From: Alphaproteobacteria bacterium
GTDB lineage: Bacteria; Pseudomonadota; Alphaproteobacteria; Acetobacterales; Acetobacteraceae
DNA length: 64,000 bases
NCBI GenBank assembly: GCA_017307285.1
Contig: JAFKFI010000052.1
Span: 41,974-105,973, forward strand
Reading direction: 5' to 3'
Shown here: positions 32,170-40,433 of the stretch, one piece after another
Layout of the letters: the number at the start of each line of letters is the position of its first letter
Numbering within the stretch: the stretch's first letter is position 1
Notes under the pieces: generated by a model
The model's database searches: none
What the model was told of the DNA's origin: nothing
Seen by the model: the letters and a program-made list of their open reading frames with translations, nothing else
Made by a program: the position numbers and the translations under genes

Positions 32170-33321
32170 ATGCCGAACTTCGAGCTGCAGGACGCGCCCG
32201 GCTTCGAGGGCCGCTTCCGCGTGGTGCCGGTGGTCCCCCTCGCGCCCACGGAAGACGAGCGGCTGTTCGTGCGAAGGCTCGAGCAGTTGATGGATTTCCT
32301 CGCCGATCTCGGCGACCCCAACGACCCACTCGCGCGAATCAAGCTCGCCGCCCGCGCGGATGTGCTCGGTCGTCTGCGCACGGTGGCGACGGCGTTCGTC
32401 GCGGAGCAAGTGGCGCCCGCGGACGCGGTGCGGGCTATCTATGTGATCCAGGGCCGCTGGCAGGCCGCGGTGGACCAAATTCGCGAATTGCCCTTCGCCG
32501 TCGAAGAGCTCAACGCTCAAGGTCAGGTTATTCCACGCGGCGGCACCGCGCCGACCTGCGACTTGCGTATCACCGTCTTCAACCAGCCGATCGGGACCGC
32601 GAAGCTCGATTTCAAGGTCGATGTCGACCGCACGCTGACCATCATCAAGGTCGTGCTGGGCAAGTCCGGCGCGAGATGGCGGACACGCTCGCGGAACGCC
32701 TACGACAAGCGCCGGCGGGCCAACTACATCCACCAGCTGGCGGGGATCGCGCGGGTCGGGCTGCAGGGGAGGGAGCCCTCGCTGACCACGCTGGCCAGCC
32801 AGTCGCTGCTGTCGCTGCGGCAGGAATTCGTGGCGATGGAGGCGGGGACGGTGAAGAACCGCTATCTCCGTCGTCTTGGCTGGCGCTGCCTGGTCGCCGC
32901 CATCCTGTCGGGGGGCGGCTATTATCTCTGCCGCGTCGGCGGCCCTGTCGACTGGCCGGTGCCGTATGCCTTCCGCAACTTCTTCCTGCTCACCGCCGGC
33001 ACTGCCGTCGGCACCTGGCTCTCCTTCTCGCTGCGCCGCGTGATCCTGACCTTCCTCGATCTCGCCGCGCTGGAGGAGGACCAGATGGACCCCACCAACC
33101 GGGTGCTGTTCATCATCGCGCTCGCGAGCGTGGTCGGCCTGCTGTTCTGGGCGGGCGCGGTGAGCATCGGGATCGGCGATTTCCAGAGCGGTCCCGCGAT
33201 CTTCCGCTACGGGGCCTGGGCGCTGTTGATGGGTTTGCTGCTCGGCATCGCCGAGCGCGCGATGGCCACCGCCGTCTCCAAGCGCGCCACCGACTTCGCC
33301 GGGGCAATCGGAGGAAAATAG
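32170..33321 (+). CDS. membrane protein with soluble N-terminal domain and C-terminal GI-ER module
   Basis: This 383-residue protein has a soluble N-terminal region of about 240 residues, with DERLFVRRLEQLMDFLADLG and a basic beta-rich stretch (CDLRITVFNQPIGTAKLDFK), then four membrane helices. The C-terminal motif ALLMGLLLGIAERAMATAVS parallels GLLGGFAERLVPNLL in the 12555 product, and FLLTAGTAVGTWLSFSLRRV parallels its AAAFGAVGAAFSIATGV. They are probably distant relatives. It follows the Cys-rich small gene and precedes a metalloprotease gene by 50 bp. Confidence 0.62.
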   Translation: MPNFELQDAPGFEGRFRVVPVVPLAPTEDERLFVRRLEQLMDFLADLGDPNDPLARIKLAARADVLGRLRTVATAFVAEQVAPADAVRAIYVIQGRWQAAVDQIRELPFAVEELNAQGQVIPRGGTAPTCDLRITVFNQPIGTAKLDFKVDVDRTLTIIKVVLGKSGARWRTRSRNAYDKRRRANYIHQLAGIARVGLQGREPSLTTLASQSLLSLRQEFVAMEAGTVKNRYLRRLGWRCLVAAILSGGGYYLCRVGGPVDWPVPYAFRNFFLLTAGTAVGTWLSFSLRRVILTFLDLAALEEDQMDPTNRVLFIIALASVVGLLFWAGAVSIGIGDFQSGPAIFRYGAWALLMGLLLGIAERAMATAVSKRATDFAGAIGGK

Positions 33322-33371
33322 CGCGCTGGCCCGGCGCGACGAACCTAACCAGGTATTTGAAGGGGACAACG

Positions 33372-33968
33372 ATGCGAATTGCCATACAGCAACAGACATT
33401 CACACCGGCCATGACCCAGGCGGGAATCACGGCGTCGAACGTGAAGAAGGTCGGCCCGGTCTTGGTGACGGCGATCAACAACGCCTACACCGATGTGGTC
33501 AACCGCGGACCGGCCTACCGCCGCTGGTTCGGCGGCATGGCCGCCAACTGGGGCGTGGTCATGGCGAACATGACCACGATGCGCGACTTCGCCAACGGCG
33601 CCGCGACCGTGACCCTGGTCGTCAAGGCGACCTCGCAAGTCGGGGCGAATTCCAATGCGTATGCGTGGGGGCAGGGCAACCGATCGAGCATCGGCCAGTA
33701 CATCCTGAACCTGGGATCGAGCTTCGGCATCCCCTATTCGGGAAATCAGGTGCAGCTGACGCACAACACCACCCAGGGACAGTGCCTGCAGACGATATCG
33801 CACGAGCTGAGCCACCTCGTGTTCGGCGCCAACATCAATCCGCCGACGCCGACGGCCTACACGACCGAGCACTATCTCGACGACGCGCTCGATCTGGCCG
33901 GCAACGATCCGGTGTGGGCGTCCTACAACGCGGACAATTACGGCTACTTCATCGAGGCGTGCTCGTAG
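33372..33968 (+). CDS. M35-type (aspzincin) peptidyl-Lys metalloprotease-like protein
   Basis: This 198-residue protein has the zinc motif HELSH (residues 144-148) within CLQTISHELSHLVFGANI, followed by YNADNYGYFIEAC at the end. The HExxH plus NADNY(A/G)YF pattern is that of the Lys-specific metalloendopeptidase/deuterolysin-like family. No signal peptide is visible, which is unusual for this normally secreted group, so export may be by a non-classical route. AAGGGGAC precedes ATG 33372. It sits 50 bp after the membrane-protein gene and may share its transcript. Confidence 0.75.
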   Translation: MRIAIQQQTFTPAMTQAGITASNVKKVGPVLVTAINNAYTDVVNRGPAYRRWFGGMAANWGVVMANMTTMRDFANGAATVTLVVKATSQVGANSNAYAWGQGNRSSIGQYILNLGSSFGIPYSGNQVQLTHNTTQGQCLQTISHELSHLVFGANINPPTPTAYTTEHYLDDALDLAGNDPVWASYNADNYGYFIEACS

Positions 33969-34082
33969 GGCGCTCTCGCGTCGCAAACGGTCGCTGCAAA
34001 AGGGAGCGCGCTTCCGCTGGGAGGCGGGCCGCTCTACCTTCGGTCGGCCTGAGACGGCAAGGGAAAGGATGCGAAGCGAGCC

Positions 34083-35162
34083 ATGTCTATTCCCACCCGC
34101 GCCGCCGAGCGCGCGGCCGAGTTTTGCGCGCGCTACGGCCTGCGCGCGCCGATCCTGCAAGCGCCGATGGCCGGTGCCTGTCCCGCGCCGCTCGCTGCCG
34201 CCGTCGCCAACGCCGGTGGCATGGGCGGGCTCGGCGCGCTGACCAGCGATCCCGCCGCCATCGCCGCCTGGGTGACGGCCTTTCGCGCCCAGAGCAACGG
34301 CGCGTTCCAGATCAATCTGTGGGTGCCCGACCCGCCGCCGGTGCGCGATAAGGTGGCCGAGGCGCGGGTGCGTGCCTTTCTCGGCGAGTGGGGGCCGGAG
34401 GTGCCAGAGACAGCGGGCGACGCCGTGCCGCTCGATTTCGCCACGCAATGCGACGCGCTGCTCGCGGCCGCGCCGCCCGTGGTGTCCTCCATCATGGGGC
34501 TGTTCCCGCCGGAGTTCGCCGCCGCGCTGGCCGAGCGCGGCATCGCCTGGTTCGCCTGCGTCACCACCCTCGCCGAGGCCTTGGCCGCGGAGCGTGCCGG
34601 TGCGGTGGCGGTCGTCGCCCAAGGGTTCGAGGCAGGCGGTCATCGCGGCGCGTTCGACGCGGCAGCCGCCGAGCGCCAGGGTGTCGGCCTCTTCTCCCTG
34701 CTGCCCCGCCTCGCCGACCGACTCTCGGTGCCGATCATCGCCACGGGAGGCATCGCCGACGGGCGCGGCGTTGCGGCGGCGCTGACCCTGGGCGCCAGCG
34801 CGGCACAGCTCGGCACAGCCTTCCTGCGCTGCCCGGAAGCCGCCACCAACCCGGTTTGGGCCGATGCCCTCGTCGACCTGGAGCCCGAAGCGACCCTGCC
34901 GACCCGCGCCTTCTCCGGCCGCCTCGGTCGTGCCGTCGCCACTGGCTACGCCCGCGCGGCAGCGGACCCGAGCGCTCCACCGCCCGCGCCCTATCCAGTG
35001 CAGCGCGGCCTTACCACGCCCATGCGCCTCGCGGCAGGCAAGGCAGGGGACGTGCAGAGGATGCAGGCTTGGGCCGGCCAGTCCGCGGCGCTCGCCCGCG
35101 CCGAGCCCGCCGGCGAGACGGTGGCACGGGTATGGGAGGAGGCGCGGCGCCTCCTCCCATGA
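34083..35162 (+). CDS. nitronate monooxygenase / 2-nitropropane dioxygenase family flavoprotein
   Basis: This 359-residue FMN enzyme has family motifs [35 protein letters not shown] (the flavin/catalytic His region), [20 protein letters not shown] and [18 protein letters not shown]. Enzymes of this class oxidise alkyl nitronates; some act as enoyl reductases. Length and motif order fit class I nitronate monooxygenase. It stands between the protease gene and the convergent DUF2382 gene. Confidence 0.88.
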   Translation: MSIPTRAAERAAEFCARYGLRAPILQAPMAGACPAPLAAAVANAGGMGGLGALTSDPAAIAAWVTAFRAQSNGAFQINLWVPDPPPVRDKVAEARVRAFLGEWGPEVPETAGDAVPLDFATQCDALLAAAPPVVSSIMGLFPPEFAAALAERGIAWFACVTTLAEALAAERAGAVAVVAQGFEAGGHRGAFDAAAAERQGVGLFSLLPRLADRLSVPIIATGGIADGRGVAAALTLGASAAQLGTAFLRCPEAATNPVWADALVDLEPEATLPTRAFSGRLGRAVATGYARAAADPSAPPPAPYPVQRGLTTPMRLAAGKAGDVQRMQAWAGQSAALARAEPAGETVARVWEEARRLLP

Positions 35163-35168
35163 GGTAGA

Positions 35169-36235
35169 TTACCGCTTCACCGTGCCTTTCTCCGGGCTCG
35201 GCCGGCCGCTTTCCGCGTCCCTGCCCGCCGGCGTTTCCGTGCTGGTCGGCTCGGTTCCGGGCGTCGGGGTCATCCCGGTATCCGCCGTTGCCGCTTCCGG
35301 TGTCGCCGCATCGGGCGTCGCCAAACCGGATGTCGTGCTGCCAGAAGTGGCCGCGCGGGCCGCGCTTCCCGTCGCCCCGTTCTCCACCTCAACCTCGGTG
35401 CGGCGCACTGTATCCTTCACCGTCTGCCGACCACCGCCTCCTCGGAGCGCGCGGAGACCTCGATCGTGCGCTCGCGGAAGGGATCGTCCGTGTCGCTCAC
35501 CGGCCGGTCGACCGGGCGGCGTTGCACGTCGATGTTTTCCTGGTGCAACCGGACCTGCTCCTCGACCGGGCGCTCGACGACATAGCTGCGTACCCGGACG
35601 CTGCCGCCGCTCACCTCGCGCTTGCCGACGCGCAACTTCTCCTCGGCGAGCGGGATGCGCTGCTCGCCAGCCCCCGTCCCCGCGTCGCCGGTGACAACGC
35701 GCGCTTCCATTCCCGTGGTGCCGAGCGCGCCGCCCGTGCCCGTGGAAGCGCCGGCGGTGCTGGCCACCGAGGCCGAGGGCGCGCCGACCGGTGCCGCGTC
35801 GTCCCGCCCGCTCCAGGTGGCGCTTCCAGCGGTGCTCTCGTCGTAGCGGCCGGCCCAGCCCTCGTTGCGCCATTGGCTCACCTGCGCGTCGAAATCGAGC
35901 GGCTCGGTGCGTTCCAACACGTCCATCGCGCGCGCGTGCATCTCGGCGGTCGGCCGTACGACCAGCATGGCGTGGCCGCGCCGCAGCCCCTCGGCGTAGG
36001 AGTGCGTCTCTTCCTCCTCGGGCATGAACATCCGCTTGATGGCACCCCAGAAGCCCTCGCTCTGCATGCCCTCGTTGGTGCGCCAGCCGCCCTCCTTGGC
36101 ATCCAGCACGTCGATGTCGCTCGCCGGGATGCCCGCCGCCGTGAGTTCGTCGCGCGCGCTGCGTGCCCGCTCGTAAGTCTCGTAGACCGCAACGAGTTGG
36201 CGATGCTCGCCGCTGGTGGACGGGTTGGTCTGCAT
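35169..36235 (-). pseudogene. GSP17M/DUF2382 stress-type protein, apparently frameshifted
   Basis: The first frame (ATG 36235) gives an N-terminal general-stress-protein-17M-like domain (VAVYETYERARSARDELTAA, then GIPASDIDVLDAKEGG), a linker, and a DUF2382 (YsnF/AvaK-like) domain: IPLAEEKLRVGKREVSGGSV and DRPVSDTDDPFRERTIEVSA. It then stops at about 35417. The domain continues in another frame from about 35430 (QTVKDTVRRTEVEVENGATG) to TGA 35169. One missing base near GTCGGCAG restores about 356 residues with a Thr/Ala/Pro tail. The wording of both halves is coherent, so an indel or sequence error is likely. It follows the DUF2382 gene at 36239 by three bases. Confidence 0.7.
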
Positions 36236-36238
36236 GGT

Positions 36239-36697
36239 TCAGCCTTTCTGTTCGGTTTGCTGGTTGTCGCTCTTGTGCGGATCGTCGGATGCGGCGATCC
36301 GCTCGATCCGCACGTCCTCGGCGCGGAGCCGGACGGTGTGCTGCTCGGTCCGTGTGCGCGCGTGCCGCGTGACCCTGACGATCTCCTTCAGCACGAGCCG
36401 CTTCTCGATGACGAGTTGTTCCTCGACCACCGGGACGATCAGCGTGTCGCCTTCTTCGGACACCCCCGGAGCCGTGGCGACGACACGGTTGATCGGCACG
36501 CGCTCCACGGTCACGCTCTCGCCGCGGAGCGCCGCGTCGATGCGCTCGTCATGCTCCCGGACAGAGGTATGCAGGCGCACGCGCTCGCCCGGCACGTCGC
36601 GCGTCTCGACCTGCGCTGCCTCCTCGAACAGGGGCAGCCGCGTCTCCGCCGTGCTTGGCGGAGCAATGCTTGAGGCATCCTCTGGCCGCTCGGACAT
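36239..36697 (-). CDS. DUF2382-domain protein
   Basis: This 152-residue protein contains one DUF2382 domain: LPLFEEAAQVETRDVPGERV, then RLHTSVREHDERIDAALRGE, and VTVERVPINRVV, ending VVEEQLVIEKRLVLKEIVRV. Such proteins (YsnF/AvaK-like) are linked to stress resistance; their mechanism is unknown. ATG 36697 has GGGAG close upstream; a TTG eleven codons earlier is less likely. It forms an operon with the larger, frameshifted DUF2382 gene. Confidence 0.78.
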   Translation of the reverse strand: MSERPEDASSIAPPSTAETRLPLFEEAAQVETRDVPGERVRLHTSVREHDERIDAALRGESVTVERVPINRVVATAPGVSEEGDTLIVPVVEEQLVIEKRLVLKEIVRVTRHARTRTEQHTVRLRAEDVRIERIAASDDPHKSDNQQTEQKG

Positions 36698-36792
36698 CCA
36701 CTCCCGCCTTGTCGCCGTAGTGGAAGACAAGACGAAGCGGCCGCCCGGCCAGTTTGATGTTCCCGGCTAGTTGAGCGCCGGTCGGGACACGC

Positions 36793-37008
36793 TCATTTCC
36801 CGTCGGTCGTGGCGGCGATCCCGATGCACGCGTCGAGTTCGCGGCGCAGCGCCACCGCCTCGCCGACCGTCATCTCGACGAACAGGCACCGCTCCCCACC
36901 GTCCGGCTGGCGCTGGCGGAGCCGCAAGAACACGGCACCGGGCGCCGGTCGGACCGAAGCGAGATGCGCCTCGGAATCAAGCTCGACGGTTGGCGAGGAA
37001 TCGAACAT
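36793..37008 (-). CDS. hypothetical 71-residue protein
   Basis: This short, well-balanced protein has the core VFLRLRQRQPDGGERCLFVE, then MTVGEAVALRRELDACIGIA. It looks like two beta strands followed by a helix, with no signal peptide. No family is recognised. ATG 37008 has only a weak upstream site, so coding status is moderate. It lies between the DUF2382 operon and the large membrane-protein gene, all on the minus strand. Confidence 0.5.
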   Translation of the reverse strand: MFDSSPTVELDSEAHLASVRPAPGAVFLRLRQRQPDGGERCLFVEMTVGEAVALRRELDACIGIAATTDGK

Positions 37009-37018
37009 GCGGCAAGGC

Positions 37019-37042
37019 CCCCCGGATTTGCTAAGCCGGGGG
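37019..37042 (-). terminator. 7-bp GC hairpin after the large membrane-protein gene
   Basis: CCCCCGG (37019-37025) and CCGGGGG (37036-37042) pair around a 10-base loop, about 100 bp past the stop at 37144. It may end that transcript on the minus strand. There is no clear U tract. Confidence 0.35.
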
Positions 37043-37143
37043 TTAGCCGAGGCGGCTCACGAGCGCGAGAGGGATTTCGCGACGAGCGGCTATGCACAGA
37101 CGGGCGTGCGACTGAATCCCTGGTTTGGCGCGTGACGTGGCGT

Positions 37144-38753
37144 TCAACCCGCTTGCGGTGGCTTCGCGCCTTCGCTGGGGCGGAAGATGCGATCCGAGAG
37201 CTCGTCGAGGAACCGACACACGCCGTCTACATTGTAGCCGGCGAGAAATGCGACGGCCGACATGCCGAGCCCCGTCGTCGCGTCGGGCTTGCCGAGATAG
37301 CTCGAGAACAACCCGATGACGCCGCACTCAGAATGCCCAGGATCGCGCCCTGAACGAGCCTCGCGCGGTCGAGATTGCTCACCAGATGTCCGCGCGCATT
37401 GCGGCTCAATATCCTGAGCGCCGCGGCCATCGCGCCGAGGAAGCCGTAGCAGACTGGGAGAATGTACTGCGAGATGCTGCCAAGGATCGATTCTGCAATG
37501 TTGCGAGATCGGTTTAATCGGGTCCAGAGCAAGTCCTTGCAGTTGGGCGTTTGGGTGGACTTGTCATAGATACGCTTTGCCAACGTCGTGCAGATGTCGC
37601 CATTTGCCTCGCGTGCGTATTCGTCGAGGGAGGAAGGCATCACCCCGAACAGCGCCGCTAACGGCGGGATCTGCCAGTCGCCGAGGCTCCATAGATGGAT
37701 CATGTAGCCGGCCCCGACGCGCTGCGTCACGACGCTGCTCCAGCTTTGCAGATGGGTCGAGACGAGCGACAGGTCGTACAACACCGATTCGCGCTGTTCG
37801 CAAAGGTGGAGCTGCCGCGCCGAGATGTAGAGCTTTTTGACTGTCGGCTCAGTGGACGCCGCAGCGGCGGCCGGCATGAGCCACGGCGGGCTCGCGTCGA
37901 TCTCGCGCGCCGGCTGCGCCGCGACTTCCCTGACATAGTCGCACAATTCAATGACGGTTGGTTGAGCCTTGGGCGCGCCTGGTGCGGCCGCCACATCAAA
38001 GACGCGCTCCTCCTGGGCTTCGAGTTGCTTGTCGAGTTCCAACCATGCCTGCCTTGTCGCCTGCTCGTTCACGAGAATGAGGCGACCGGTCAGGGCATAG
38101 ATCGAGATCATGACGGTGACGGCGACCGCCACGATCGTCATCGCCTCGAAGCGCCAAGCCCATTTCGCAATGCGCTTCGCCATGATCTTCCGGCCCGAAT
38201 CGGCTGGATCGGCCGGCAGGGCGGCCAAATCGGGAAGGGGGCCCAGGATGCCCTGATTGGTGGGGCTGCGAGCGCCGGACGAGTGGCGGACGCAAGCAAG
38301 CGCCCAGCGCAGAAGCCGCTGCGTCCAGCCGCCTTCCGCCCGGAAATTCGCATAGTAGCGGGTCAGCCAGATCGAATCCGATGTGGCCGGAGCCGCCACG
38401 GCGGCAAGAAAATCGCGGCTCCAGAAGATGAACGGCACCGATGTGAGTGGCGGGCACCTCTCGTCCAGGCGTGGCCCCGACCTTTCCTCGGGTGGTGTGC
38501 CGGTCTGGAACGCTCCGGAAATCCTCGACAATTCATTAAGGAAATCCGAGTAACACTTGGTCGGGGGAATGACGTTCTTGAGCGCGACGTTCGCCACTTG
38601 GCCTCTGGTGTCCTCGAAATAGGCTAGCAGTCGCGCCTCGGGCAGCTTTCCGAGGTAGTCCAGCAACACCGAAATATCATGCAGCGCCCGATTGACCTCG
38701 TGCCAGGTACTCGGCCGATCCCGCAGCCAGCTTGTGGTCGTGCCTTCGGACAT
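37144..38753 (-). pseudogene. large membrane protein of the GY-module family, apparently frameshifted near its C-terminus
   Basis: From ATG 38753 (AGGA upstream) the frame encodes a soluble N-terminus (ALHDISVLLDYLGKLPEARL and FLNELSRISGAF), one membrane helix at about residues 202-222, a long soluble region, then YILPVCYGFLGAMAAALRIL. Near 37321-37328 the sense passes to another frame that gives VIGLFSSYLGKPDATTGLGM and SAVAFLAGYNVDGVCRFLDE, ending at TGA 37144. One missing G in a GCGG run restores about 536 residues. The combined C-terminus matches the 25877 product, and the N-terminal motif also resembles it. Function unknown. A palindrome and a TATAAT lie upstream. Confidence 0.65.
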
Positions 38754-38790
38754 AACTCATCCTCCGTGTGGGGATGAATCATTCCGTAAC

Positions 38791-38835
38791 ATTATACAAC
38801 AGCAACGTCAACAATCCGTCACAATCTTGTGACGG
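38791..38835 (-). promoter_or_regulatory. putative promoter with palindromic site upstream of the 37144 gene
   Basis: On the minus strand a perfect TATAAT (38791-38796) lies 37 bp before ATG 38753. Upstream is a perfect 9-bp palindrome CCGTCACAA (38816-38824) with TTGTGACGG (38827-38835) at the -35 region; no good -35 hexamer is seen at 17 bp. An activator or repressor site is likely. Confidence 0.5.
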
Positions 38836-38896
38836 TTACGGAGCGAGCTTCCGTCGCGAGCCCCGTGCGGGTTTGGGTCATTCCGCCACGCAGGGC

Positions 38897-39775
38897 CTAC
38901 CCGCTGACGGGCATGAACCGGAACCCGTCGCCCCAGCGTGTCACGCGCCCCATCGAGGGCGACGGGAAATGCGCGGTGCAGACCAGCGCCTCCGTATCAC
39001 AATGCTGCTCGAGGAACTTGCGGCGGGTTGCGGCGGATTGCGCCTGGTCGGTGTCGGCGCGCATCGACAATTCCGGGTAGCGCGCCTGCAGCGGCGAGTG
39101 GATCAGGTCGCCGCTCATCACCGCGTGCTTGGCGCCGCTGCCGATCCGCACCGCGAAATGGTCCGGCGTGTGCCCCGGCGTCGGCATCAGCCGCACCTCG
39201 TCGTTCAGCGCGTGATCGCTACGCACCAAGTCCGCACGCTTGGCCTCGACGATCGGCAGCACGCTGTCGGCGATGCACTCGATCGGCGTCTTGGCGTGCT
39301 GCTCTGTCCAGTAGGCGAGCTCGCGTTCGGAGAACACGTAGCGCGCCTTGGGGAAGGTCGGCACCCAGCGCCCGTTGTCGAGCCGCGTGTTCCAGCCCAC
39401 GTGATCGACGTGCAGGTGGGTGCACATCACGAAATCGATGTCCTCGACCCGCAATCCCTCGGCGGCCAGGCCGCGCATATAGGCGTCCGACGTCTTCATG
39501 TGCCAGAACGGCCGGCCGGGGCGGGGCTTGTGGTTGCCGACGCAACTATCGATCAGAATGGTGTGGCGCGGTGTACGCACCACGTAGGATTGGATGCACA
39601 ACACGATCTGCTTGCTCGCGGCATCGTAGGCGCGGGCCTGTTCGAGCCATTGGCGGTTCTCCTCCAGCACCTCCGGCGTCAGGGTTGGGAAGAAGGTCAT
39701 CGGATCGAACAGCGGCTCTTCCTGCTCGATGATCCGGTGGATCGTCGCATCGCCAAAGCTCAGACGGGTGGTCAT
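38897..39775 (-). CDS. MBL-fold metallo-hydrolase
   Basis: This 292-residue protein has the dinuclear metal motif CTHLHVDHVGWNT (H120, H122, D124, H125), then LMPTPGHTPDHFAVRI and VMSGDLIHSPLQ, and a final His in CTAHFPSPSMGRV. It resembles the AHL-lactonase-like/quorum-quenching and methyl-parathion-hydrolase-like branch. It is distinct from the MBL protein at 14847. The substrate is unknown. It is transcribed away from a zinc-ribbon gene upstream. Confidence 0.85.
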   Translation of the reverse strand: MTTRLSFGDATIHRIIEQEEPLFDPMTFFPTLTPEVLEENRQWLEQARAYDAASKQIVLCIQSYVVRTPRHTILIDSCVGNHKPRPGRPFWHMKTSDAYMRGLAAEGLRVEDIDFVMCTHLHVDHVGWNTRLDNGRWVPTFPKARYVFSERELAYWTEQHAKTPIECIADSVLPIVEAKRADLVRSDHALNDEVRLMPTPGHTPDHFAVRIGSGAKHAVMSGDLIHSPLQARYPELSMRADTDQAQSAATRRKFLEQHCDTEALVCTAHFPSPSMGRVTRWGDGFRFMPVSG

Positions 39776-39859
39776 GTGGCTCGCTCCCCCTCGCGCGCTT
39801 CGTCGCGCTCCCGCGGCGATGTTGCGGGCGGGGCGGCCTCACGGTCAACGGCGCGGGGA

Positions 39860-40096
39860 TCAGCAGGCGGGCGTGCTGAGCTCGTCAATCCGCTCCGGGC
39901 TGGCCCGCTCGAGCCCGAACACGTCGGGGAACTCGTCGAACAGTGGCCGGCCGCGCGGGATCACCGCGCGCATTTCGAGCGCCGTGCCGCAGCGCCGGCA
40001 GGTGAGCAGGGTCCAGCAATTCCGCCGGTCCCCCTTATGGCCGCTCGGCTTCAGGCAGGCCGGGCAGCGCACCGTCCAGGAATCGTCGGCGATCAT
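39860..40096 (-). CDS. small zinc-ribbon protein
   Basis: This 78-residue protein has two CxxC knuckles, VRCPACLKPSGHKG and LTCRRCGTALEMR, plus a Cys between them (RRNCWTLL). It is a compact zinc ribbon of unknown role, possibly nucleic-acid binding. ATG 40096 was chosen because GGAG precedes it and the domain follows directly; the upstream extension was dropped. Confidence 0.65.
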   Translation of the reverse strand: MIADDSWTVRCPACLKPSGHKGDRRNCWTLLTCRRCGTALEMRAVIPRGRPLFDEFPDVFGLERASPERIDELSTPAC

Positions 40097-40186
40097 GGCG
40101 CTCCGGTCGGATGAAGTGGGCCGCCGAAGCGTATGGCGCAGGCGACACACCGTCAAACGATCCGAATCCTCGTCGGAAAGAACGAT

Positions 40187-40216
40187 TTGACGAAAAATTA
40201 ATGAAGATCGTATGAC
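40187..40216 (+). promoter_or_regulatory. putative promoter of the 35-residue membrane protein
   Basis: TTGACG (40187-40192) and TATGAC (40211-40216) are 18 bp apart in a distinctly AT-rich stretch, about 59 bp before ATG 40275. The AT-richness stands out from the high-GC surroundings. Confidence 0.45.
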
Positions 40217-40274
40217 AGAAACTTAATCGCTATGGTGTGATCGAGTTGCTATGGAAGGTCCGGAATAAACCAGA

Positions 40275-40382
40275 ATGGTTCTGATGCAAGCGATCCAGTG
40301 GGGCGTGGTCTGGCTTGGCGCCGGACTTCTCATCGTGCCCCTATTCTGGATCAATAGCGTGGACTGCCCCGAAGCCGACTGA
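40275..40382 (+). CDS. 35-residue single-span membrane protein
   Basis: A short frame from ATG 40275 (a second ATG three codons later is possible) encodes MVLMQAIQW, then the hydrophobic span GVVWLGAGLLIVPLFWI, then NSVDCPEAD. The layout is that of a one-helix membrane protein with an acidic, Cys-bearing tail. It has its own AT-rich promoter region and stands alone, convergent with the HWE kinase gene. It resembles the small membrane regulators of kinases or transporters in size only. Confidence 0.5.
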   Translation: MVLMQAIQWGVVWLGAGLLIVPLFWINSVDCPEAD

Positions 40383-40433
40383 GCCGGCGAGGCACGTCGC
40401 AATCGAGGGGGCGGCGTTCAATGCCGGGGCGAC

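Noticed and set aside
31800..33399. Upstream extension of the 30592 solute-binding frame
   Set aside because: The added 530 residues are antisense to the 31994 and 32170 genes, and a signal peptide starts at 31797.
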